Of a DNA stretch of 18,035 nt, positions 1-5,885 are shown in pieces. Position 1 is the first letter of the stretch, and each line of letters starts with the position of its first letter. The DNA comes from Deltaproteobacteria bacterium (lineage in GTDB: Bacteria > Myxococcota_A > UBA9160 > JAFDET01): contig JAFDET010000023.1 in assembly GCA_019310195.1 (NCBI GenBank), forward strand, positions 1 through 18,035. The letters are read 5' to 3'. Under the pieces are notes generated by a model, which made no database searches, had not been told where the DNA came from, and saw only the letters and a list, made by a program, of their open reading frames with translations. The position numbers were made by a program, and so were the translations under genes.

Positions 1-250
1 GCTGGTCCGGGCGGGCTCGGAAGGCCTGTCCGCGGGGACCGTGGGCGAGCAGCTGGGCATTCCCGCGGCGACGCTCTCCTTCCATCTGAAGGAGCTGAAG
101 GGGGCCGGCCTGATCCGCTGCGAGCGCGAGGGGCGCTCGCGGATCTACAGCCCGGACTTCGCCGCCATGAACGCGCTGCTGGCCTACCTCACCGAGAACT
201 GCTGCGGGGGCCTCGGCGCAGCGGGCGCCGCCTGCGGAGTCCGCTCGTGA
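1..250 (+). CDS. arsR: ArsR-family arsenic-responsive repressor, C-terminal part
   Basis: The gene enters from the left edge in the frame whose first full codon is at base 2, and it ends at TGA 248-250, so its start is outside the window. The visible 82 residues hold the recognition half of a winged helix-turn-helix (SAGTVGEQLGIPAATLSFHL), then the wing (LIRCEREGRSRIYS), then a final helix with a vicinal Cys pair (ENCC). A third Cys follows ten residues after the pair. In ArsR proteins, C-terminal Cys pairs bind trivalent arsenic or methylarsenite and release the repressor from DNA. The gene leads an operon containing ArsI- and ArsM-like domains, which fits a sensor of As(III) or MAs(III). 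Its stop overlaps a GTG start at 247 (GTGA), suggesting translational coupling to the next gene. The family call is firm; which arsenical it senses is inference. Confidence 0.9.
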   Translation, partial: LVRAGSEGLSAGTVGEQLGIPAATLSFHLKELKGAGLIRCEREGRSRIYSPDFAAMNALLAYLTENCCGGLGAAGAACGVRS

Positions 251-372
251 GCGACGTGCTTCGCGAGCCGCTGGCCACGCCCGCGGCCTGGCGGGGCGCG
301 GACCTCCAGGAGGATGGCGGCTGGCTGCACCGCCTCACGGCTGGCTGCACCGCCTCAGCCCCGCAGAGGTAG
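247..372 (+). pseudogene. Stranded 5' end of the TauD/TfdA dioxygenase gene (frameshifted)
   Basis: GTG at 247-249 overlaps the arsR stop as GTGA and opens a 41-codon reading frame that ends at TAG 370-372. Its first 30 residues (beginning MSDVLREPLATP, ending GGWLHRL) continue sensibly into the dioxygenase frame only if one copy of the 20-bp tandem repeat at 318-357 is removed. Because 20 is not a multiple of 3, the second copy moves translation out of frame and into the TAG. Without it, the gene would run from 247 to 1313 as a 348-residue protein. The stop lies only 5 nt before the TTG at 378, so reinitiation on the remaining frame is possible. The duplication could be a real recent mutation or a sequencing/assembly artefact. 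Confidence 0.75.
318..357 (+). repeat. Perfect 20-bp tandem duplication (two copies)
   Basis: CGGCTGGCTGCACCGCCTCA occurs at 318-337 and again, identical and directly adjacent, at 338-357. The unit length shifts the reading frame by two. Removing either copy joins the GTG at 247 to the long dioxygenase frame without a stop. Perfect identity and direct adjacency suggest replication slippage that is very recent, or an assembly error. Confidence 0.95.
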
Positions 373-377
373 CGGAC

Positions 378-1313
378 TTGGAGAGCGCCCTTCGCCAGGC
401 CAAGGCCGGCGGCCGGCCTCTGACCGAGCTCACTCGCGAGGACTTCCCGCTTCCGGTCCTGGCGCCCGCCATCGCCCGCTGGATGGACCAGCTCCAGAAC
501 GGGCGCGGCTTCGTCAACGTGAAGGGCATCCCGGTGGAGCGGCACGGCGACCAGGACGTCGCGCTCCTCCACTGGGGTCTGGGCCTGCACATGGGTACGG
601 CGGTGTCGCAGAACGCAGCGGGCGACGTGCTCGGGCACGTGCGTGACACGGGCGCCGACCCGGACGACACCTCGGTTCGCCTCTACAAGACGCGCGTGGA
701 CCTGGGCTTCCACAGTGATGGCTCGGACCTGGTGGCCTTGCTCTGCATCCGCCAGGGGCGCTCGGGGGGCGAGAATCGGCTGGTGAGCACCGCTGCGCTC
801 TACAACGAGCTCCTGCGCCGCCGGCCGGACCTGGTCCCGCTCCTCTACCAGCCCTTCCACTGGGACCGCAACGACGAGCAGGCCGAGGGTCAGGATCCGT
901 ACTTCCAGCTTCCGATCTGCCGCTACCACGACGGGCGGCTGACCTTCTTCTACATCCCCTGGTACATCCGCAAGGCCCAGCGTCACTCCGAGGTGCCGCG
1001 ATTCACCCGCGAGCAGGCGGCCCTTCTCGACCTGATCGATGAGATCGCCGCCGAGCCGGACATGCACGTCGAGATGCGGCTCGAGCCGGGCGAGATCAAC
1101 TACCTCAAGAACAGCGCCGTGCTCCACGCACGCACGGAGTACGTGGACTTCGCGGAGCCCGAGCGCAAGCGCCACCTGGTGCGCCTGTGGCTGACGGCGC
1201 ACGGCGAGTGGGCCGATGGGGACGCCTTCGTCCAGCAGGGGATTCCCAGGAAGCAGGGAGTTGCTTCCGACGCCGAGAACATCGCGGAGGCCGGTGCGCA
1301 GGGCACCGGCTGA
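378..1313 (+). CDS. TauD/TfdA-family Fe(II)/2-oxoglutarate dioxygenase (5'-truncated frame)
   Basis: The open frame gives 311 residues from TTG 378, the first standard start in this frame after the duplication. A weak AGAGG lies at 365-369, 8 nt upstream. The protein is a jelly-roll non-haem iron dioxygenase that would couple 2-oxoglutarate decarboxylation to hydroxylation of a small substrate in the cytoplasm. Visible signs are the iron-binding HxD (H112, D114 in GFHSDG), the distal His (H250 in AVLHART) and the 2-oxoglutarate Arg (R269 in HLVRLWL). The catalytic core is therefore complete. The 37 residues lost at the N-terminus precede the fold's core, so the truncated protein might still work. 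The substrate is unknown; relatives act on taurine, 2,4-D and gamma-butyrobetaine. Its place between arsR and an ArsI-ArsM gene suggests an arsenic-linked role. A 29-nt gap separates it from the next gene. Confidence 0.8.
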   Translation: MESALRQAKAGGRPLTELTREDFPLPVLAPAIARWMDQLQNGRGFVNVKGIPVERHGDQDVALLHWGLGLHMGTAVSQNAAGDVLGHVRDTGADPDDTSVRLYKTRVDLGFHSDGSDLVALLCIRQGRSGGENRLVSTAALYNELLRRRPDLVPLLYQPFHWDRNDEQAEGQDPYFQLPICRYHDGRLTFFYIPWYIRKAQRHSEVPRFTREQAALLDLIDEIAAEPDMHVEMRLEPGEINYLKNSAVLHARTEYVDFAEPERKRHLVRLWLTAHGEWADGDAFVQQGIPRKQGVASDAENIAEAGAQGTG

Positions 1314-1342
1314 ACGCCAACCGATCACACAGGAGATCCGAC

Positions 1343-2533
1343 ATGCGTGTTCAGCTTGCACTCAACGTGGAGAACCTCGACGAGGCCGTCGAGTTCTACT
1401 CCAAGCTCTTCGACGCGAAGGTGAACAAGCGCAAGCCCGGCTACGCCAACTTCGCCATCGAGCAGCCGCCTCTCAAGCTGGTGCTGTTCGAGAACCCGGG
1501 CGCCGCGGAGCGGCTCAACCACCTGGGTGTCGAGGTCTTCGAAGGCGGAGACGTTCGCGCGGCCACCGAGCGGCTCAAGGCCGCCGGGCTGGCCGACTCC
1601 GTCGAGGACGAGCAGACCTGCTGCTACGCCACCCAGGACAAGGTATGGTCGCTCGATCCCCAGGGCTTGCGCTGGGAGTGGTACCGGCTCCTCGAGGATT
1701 CCGAGACGTTCGGGAGGAAAGCCATGACGGCTGAGCGGCGACCGCAGGATCCGGAGCGGGTCCGCGAGATGGTGCAGGAGGGCTACACCCGCGTGGTCCA
1801 GGATGTGGATGCCTCGCACGCGGCGGACCTGAGCCGGCGCGTCGGTTACTCCGACGAGGAGCTGGAGGCCGTTCCCGACGGCGCGAACCTGGGCGTGGGC
1901 TGCGGCAACCCCACCGCCATCGACGCGCTGCGTGCCGGCGAGACGGTGCTGGACCTGGGCTCCGGCGCCGGGATGGACGCGTTCCTGGCGGCGCGCCAGG
2001 TGGGCCCGACCGGACACGTAATCGGCGTGGACATGACCGAGGCCATGCTGGAGAAAGCGCGCGAGAATGCCCGCAAGACTGGAGTCGAGAACGTCGAGTT
2101 CCGCAAGGGGCAGATCGAGGCGCTTCCCGTCGAGGACGAGAGCGTGGACGTCATCCTCTCCAACTGCGTCATCAATCTCTCGCCGGAGAAGGATCGCGTC
2201 TATCGCGAGGCGTTTCGCGTGCTGCGGCCGGGCGGCCGGGTGATGATCTCCGACGTGGTGCTGGAACGGCCGCTCCCCCAGGCGGTGCTCGACAGCGTGG
2301 ACGCCTACCTGGGCTGCGTGGGAGGAGCCAGTCTGCGGGAGGAGTACCTGGAGACGGTGCGCCAGGCCGGCTTCCGCGAGGTGCGCGTGGATCGTGAGTC
2401 CAACTTCGCCGACGCCATCGGCCTGGACGACCCGCAGGTGCAGGAGGTCATGGAGAAGCTGGAGATCACTCCCGCCCAGGTCAGGGACTACGCGAAGGCC
2501 GTGATCAGCCTGCACCTCTTCGCACGCAAATAG
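1343..2533 (+). CDS. ArsI-like C-As lyase fused to ArsM-like arsenite methyltransferase
   Basis: One 396-residue frame starts at ATG 1343, with AGGAG at 1331-1335, and ends at TAG 2531-2533. Residues 1-124 are a vicinal-oxygen-chelate domain of the ArsI/CadI family. It has plausible metal ligands Q4, H60 and E112 and the arsenic-binding pair C93-C94 (TCCYATQDK). ArsI uses Fe(II) and O2 to cleave the C-As bond of methylarsenite. Residues 128-396 are an ArsM-type SAM methyltransferase. It shows the SAM loop (VLDLGSGAG), the family signature NLGVGCGNP (C187), SNCVINLSP (C275) and GCVGGA (C325), the three Cys that bind As(III). The N-terminal Cys pair found in some ArsMs is absent. Only about four residues link the domains, and M128 has its own strong ribosome binding site, so free ArsM may also be made. 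The two domains have opposing chemistry: methylation versus demethylation. Confidence 0.9.
   Translation: MRVQLALNVENLDEAVEFYSKLFDAKVNKRKPGYANFAIEQPPLKLVLFENPGAAERLNHLGVEVFEGGDVRAATERLKAAGLADSVEDEQTCCYATQDKVWSLDPQGLRWEWYRLLEDSETFGRKAMTAERRPQDPERVREMVQEGYTRVVQDVDASHAADLSRRVGYSDEELEAVPDGANLGVGCGNPTAIDALRAGETVLDLGSGAGMDAFLAARQVGPTGHVIGVDMTEAMLEKARENARKTGVENVEFRKGQIEALPVEDESVDVILSNCVINLSPEKDRVYREAFRVLRPGGRVMISDVVLERPLPQAVLDSVDAYLGCVGGASLREEYLETVRQAGFREVRVDRESNFADAIGLDDPQVQEVMEKLEITPAQVRDYAKAVISLHLFARK
1713..1726 (+). promoter_or_regulatory. Internal ribosome binding site and ATG at the ArsI-ArsM junction
   Basis: GGAGG at 1713-1717 sits 6 nt before an in-frame ATG at 1724-1726, where the methyltransferase domain begins. 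The site is as strong as the one at the head of the ORF. An out-of-frame TGA at 1725-1727 overlaps this ATG (ATGA), the usual layout of two coupled genes. This suggests that arsI and arsM were separate genes recently and that a small indel near the arsI 3' end fused them, or that a sequencing error makes them look fused. Confidence 0.65.
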
Positions 2534-2545
2534 CCGGAGGCGCGG

Positions 2546-3691
2546 TCAGGGGGCGATCGGCAGACGGATCTCGAAGGCGTTTCCGCCCTCGCTGTCCTCC
2601 GCGATGCTCACGGTTCCCCCGTGGTCCTCGACGATCTTGCGGACGATGGCCAGCCCCAGGCCCAGGCCGCCGGACTTCGCATGGGTGACGAAGGGCTCGA
2701 ACACGGTCTCTCGGATGCCATCGGGAATCCCCGGTCCCGTGTCCATCACCCGTACGAGGGCCGCTTCCCCCTCGCAGCGGCTCTCCACCCGCAGCGTGCC
2801 GCCCCCGCGCATGGCTTCCACCGCGTTCTGCGTCAAGTTGAGGATCGTGCGGCGCATGCGGCCTCCGTCCAGGCGCGGAGAGCGCTCGCACGAGAGCTCT
2901 TCCTCGACGGCGACACCCGCGGCGCGGCATGGCTCCGCCATGGCGGTCAGGACGCTGTGGATCACCTCGTCGAGCGGGGTGTCGTCGTAGCGAAGCGACT
3001 CGCTCCCCGCCCGGCTCACCTCGACGAGCTCCTCGCAAAGCTGGCCCAGCCGCTGGACCTCCTCCGAAGCAATCCGCGCCGTCTCGGCGCGCCCGACGGG
3101 GTCGTCATCGGATTGGGCGAGCTGCGACGTAGCCATGCCGATCGTGTTCAAGGGGCCCCGCAGGTCGTGGACCACCATGGCCATGGTGCGGCCGATGGCG
3201 TCGAGCTGCACGCCGCTCGCCATGCGGTGGTGCGTACGGCGCAGCTCGGCCATGGCGATCTCGAGCTCTTCGTTGCGCGCGCTGAGCTCCTTGACCAGGC
3301 TGTCATTCTGGCGCGCAAGCCGGGTGCGTTCGATCAGGCTTCCGGCCAGCAGGGCGAGCTGATCCGGCTTCCAGGGCTTGCTGATGTAGGCATGGACCCG
3401 GCCGAGGTTGATCGCGTCGATCGTGGCCTGCATGTCGGCGTACCCGGTCAGCAGGACGCGTCCGATGCGGTCGTCACGCTGGGCGACCCGTGCCAACAGC
3501 TCGGCGCCCTTCGTTCCGGGCATGCGCTGGTCGCTGATCACGAGGTCGAACTCGGCCTGCTGGAAGGCATCCCACGCGGCGTCGCCCGAGCTGGCGGGGA
3601 CCACCTCCCCCACCTTGCGCAGGGCGCGCGCCAGGAGGTCCAGACTCCGTTGCTCGTCGTCCACCACGAGGATGCGCGGCTTCTCGGTCAC
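2546..3691 (-). CDS. Response-regulator receiver domain fused to histidine kinase
   Basis: This is a 381-residue soluble protein from GTG 3691 to TGA at 2548-2546. The start was chosen because GGAGG (3703-3699) lies 7 nt upstream. An ATG at 3715, overlapping the previous stop as ATGA, lacks such a site. Residues 6-120 form a receiver domain: acidic pair D11/D12, phospho-acceptor D54 (VISDQRMPG), switch T82 and K105 (SKPW). A coiled-coil-like linker (about 121-155) leads to a dimerisation/phosphoacceptor helix with H175 (VVHDLRGPL). A HATPase domain follows, with an N-box (NLTQNAVEAM), G1 box (DTGPGIP) and G2 box (GLGLGLAIV). There is no DNA-binding output domain. It probably receives phosphate from the upstream membrane kinase and signals to a partner outside the window. 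Its 3' end faces the ars operon with a 12-nt gap. Confidence 0.88.
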   Translation of the reverse strand: MTEKPRILVVDDEQRSLDLLARALRKVGEVVPASSGDAAWDAFQQAEFDLVISDQRMPGTKGAELLARVAQRDDRIGRVLLTGYADMQATIDAINLGRVHAYISKPWKPDQLALLAGSLIERTRLARQNDSLVKELSARNEELEIAMAELRRTHHRMASGVQLDAIGRTMAMVVHDLRGPLNTIGMATSQLAQSDDDPVGRAETARIASEEVQRLGQLCEELVEVSRAGSESLRYDDTPLDEVIHSVLTAMAEPCRAAGVAVEEELSCERSPRLDGGRMRRTILNLTQNAVEAMRGGGTLRVESRCEGEAALVRVMDTGPGIPDGIRETVFEPFVTHAKSGGLGLGLAIVRKIVEDHGGTVSIAEDSEGGNAFEIRLPIAP

Positions 3692-3711
3692 GGTCTCACC
3701 TCCCTTGCCAT

Positions 3712-5652
3712 TCATGCGGGATCGCTGGCCTCGGCCCCATCCGTGTCGGATTCCGGGGAGACTGAGCCCTGGAAGACGACGGGCAGCTCCAGCCGGAAAC
3801 ACGTGCCCCGGCCGGGCTCGCTTTGCGCCTCGATGCGCCCGGCGTGGCGTTGCACGATGCCGTAGCTCACCGAGAGTCCGAGCCCGGTTCCCCGCCCCAC
3901 GTCCTTGGTCGTGAAGAAGGGGTCGAAGATCCTCTCCAGGTCCTCTTGGGGCATCCCGCAGCCGTCGTCCTCCACCTCGATGCAGACCCAGTCGCTCCCC
4001 AGGTCGCGCGTGCGCAGCGTGATGTGGCCCTCGTCGCCGACGGCATCCGCCGCGTTGGCGACGAGGTTGAGGAAGACCTGGTTGAGCTGGCCGGCCAGGC
4101 ACTCGACGTGCGGCAGGTTTCCGTAGTCGCGCACCAGGGTGATTCCGCCGAGGCGCGAGCCCAGGATGTTGAGGGTCGCATCCAGCGCCTCATTGAGGTC
4201 GACCGGGAGGCATTCGCCATCGTCGACCCGTGAGAAGGTGCGCAGGTCCTGTACCAGCGCGGTCGTGCGCTGCACCCCGTCTGCGCAGCCGTCGAAGATC
4301 TTCTCCAGGTCTTCGAGCACGTAGGCTACGTCCAGGTCTTCGCGGATCGCGGCCAGGCGTTCGCGAAGCTCGGGATCCGCTCCGGCCGTCTCCTTCTCGT
4401 AGGCTCCCAGCGCGCTGGCCAGGGTCTCGGCGTACTCCCGCAGAAAGTGCAGGTTCCCCTCGATGAACGACAGCGGGTTGTTGACCTCGTGGGCGATGCC
4501 CGCCACGAACTGGCCCACCGACGCCATCTTCTCCTGGTGGACGAGCTGCGCCTGGGTCTCTCGCAGCTCGGTCAGGGCGTCTTGCAGGTCGCGCGTGCGG
4601 GCCGCGACCTTGTCTTCGAGGTGGCGTGTGAGATCGCCGACCCGCTCGGCCATGTCGTTGAAGGCGTCGCCCAGGTCGCGGAACTCGTCGTTGGTGTGGA
4701 TCTCGACGCGGACGTCGAAGTCGCGTGCGGCCAGGCGCTGCGTGGCCCCGCGCAGCGTCTCGATGGGGACCAGGCTGCGGCGGATCAGGCCGATGCTGAG
4801 CAGGATCACCACCCAGATCGAGAGGACCGCCGCCAGCACGAAGTAGTACCGGAACTGCCACAGCGGCTCGAGGACCGCGGCTTCGGGTTGGAAGTGCACG
4901 ATGGTCCAGGGCGCGGTGCCAAATACGGACTTGAGGAAGAGGGTCCACTCCTCGCGGAGGTGGGCTTCGCCGCTGAGTTGGACGAGATGGCCCGCGTCGG
5001 TTCCCAGCGCTGCTCCGGCTTCGGGCTCCGTCGCGAAGAGCAGGCGGCCTTCCGGATCGGCGACCGCCAGCTGGACGTCCGCGCGTAGCGCGTCGGGACG
5101 CCAGATGCGCTCGGGGTCGAACTCGCCGGCGACGACTCCACCCGAGCCGCTCTCGGCGCTCGCTCGGACCAGGAAGAAGCGCGGCGCTCTACCGGGCGGG
5201 TGCAGGACTCGCAGCAGCGATCGGCCTGCGGCGAGGTGTTCGCGCTCGGTCGTGTCGCGGGGCGCGAGTTCGGCGGCGTACGCGGACAGCGCTGCCGGTA
5301 CCGCGGGGCCGGGCACCCGGAACTGCCGTAGGAAGATGCTGCGGTTCGCTGCAGCGGGATGGTCCGGGCGGTCGGACAGGGCACTCTCGATGGCCACCAG
5401 CCGGTCGAGGACGGCCATTCCGACGGCCTTGCTCTCCGCTCGGAGCTGTCGCCGCGCCTGGTCCTCGAGCTGTCGGCTCACGTGCAGGAAGGAGAACGCT
5501 GCGAAGGCGGTGACGGGCAGGAGCGCACCGACCAGGAAGACCAGGAAGACCCGGCGAGCCACCCGGCTGCGGAATGTCTGGCGGTCGAGGCTGAGCTTCG
5601 GGAAGCGCCGTACGGCCAAGCGGGCACCCCTGGGACGCGCGCAAAGCGACAC
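3712..5652 (-). CDS. Membrane-bound sensor histidine kinase (HAMP, HisKA, HATPase)
   Basis: This is a 646-residue kinase starting at GTG 5652 and ending at TGA 3714-3712. A basic N-terminus precedes TM1 (about 35-56, VFLVFLVGALLPVTAF). An extracytoplasmic sensing region of about 210 residues of unrecognised fold follows, then TM2 (about 267-288, YYFVLAAVLSIWVVILL). A HAMP linker comes next (RRSLVPIETLRG to about 340), then a short coiled coil. The HisKA helix has phospho-acceptor H388 (GIAHEVNNPLSF). The HATPase domain shows NLVANAADAV, DDGCGMP, FFTTK and GTGLGLS. Its 3' end is directly coupled to the receiver-kinase gene, so the two form a signalling pair. The ligand is unknown. The start is uncertain because only a weak AGGG precedes the GTG. 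Confidence 0.88.
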   Translation of the reverse strand: MSLCARPRGARLAVRRFPKLSLDRQTFRSRVARRVFLVFLVGALLPVTAFAAFSFLHVSRQLEDQARRQLRAESKAVGMAVLDRLVAIESALSDRPDHPAAANRSIFLRQFRVPGPAVPAALSAYAAELAPRDTTEREHLAAGRSLLRVLHPPGRAPRFFLVRASAESGSGGVVAGEFDPERIWRPDALRADVQLAVADPEGRLLFATEPEAGAALGTDAGHLVQLSGEAHLREEWTLFLKSVFGTAPWTIVHFQPEAAVLEPLWQFRYYFVLAAVLSIWVVILLSIGLIRRSLVPIETLRGATQRLAARDFDVRVEIHTNDEFRDLGDAFNDMAERVGDLTRHLEDKVAARTRDLQDALTELRETQAQLVHQEKMASVGQFVAGIAHEVNNPLSFIEGNLHFLREYAETLASALGAYEKETAGADPELRERLAAIREDLDVAYVLEDLEKIFDGCADGVQRTTALVQDLRTFSRVDDGECLPVDLNEALDATLNILGSRLGGITLVRDYGNLPHVECLAGQLNQVFLNLVANAADAVGDEGHITLRTRDLGSDWVCIEVEDDGCGMPQEDLERIFDPFFTTKDVGRGTGLGLSVSYGIVQRHAGRIEAQSEPGRGTCFRLELPVVFQGSVSPESDTDGAEASDPA

Positions 5653-5885
5653 GCCCTAGAGTTCGGGGAAAGACACGTGATCGACACGATGACGCCCGAG
5701 GTTGAGCCAGGCTTCAGTGGTCGTCCCCGCGGGGCAGGGCGCCGCTGGATGCCGCCTGGGGCACCGCGTGCAAGGCGCCCGCGTTCGCGCGCGTCGTACC
5801 CTGGCTCCGGTCGTGGCCTGCATCCCCCGGGAGCGCTTTCATATCGCCGGCCGCTCGGGCGGCCGAGTGGGAAAGGCAGGGTGGG
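5653..5885 (+). promoter_or_regulatory. Divergent intergenic region between the kinase operon and the GMC gene
   Basis: These 233 bp lie between two divergently transcribed genes and must contain promoters for both, although I see no clear sigma-70 boxes. Close to the + strand gene there is an inverted repeat, CGGCCG-CTCGGG-CGGCCG, at 5848-5865 (6-bp arms, 6-nt loop). It could be an operator or a hairpin in the leader. A purine-rich stretch (AAAGGCAGGGTGGG) precedes the ATG at 5886 and can serve as its ribosome binding site. No small gene is convincing here. Confidence 0.4.

Noticed and set aside
1187..1342. Upstream extension of the ArsI-ArsM frame to 1187
   Set aside because: It overlaps the dioxygenase coding end and has no ArsI similarity; AGGAG before ATG 1343 and the usual ArsI N-terminus (MRVQLALNV) fix the start.
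2534..2545. Terminator between the ars operon and the receiver-kinase gene
   Set aside because: Only 12 bp separate the two stops, with no hairpin or T-run.
3692..4102. N-terminal extension of the receiver-kinase frame back to 4102
   Set aside because: It lies wholly inside the sensor kinase coding region in another frame; the receiver domain begins only after GTG 3691, which has a strong ribosome binding site.
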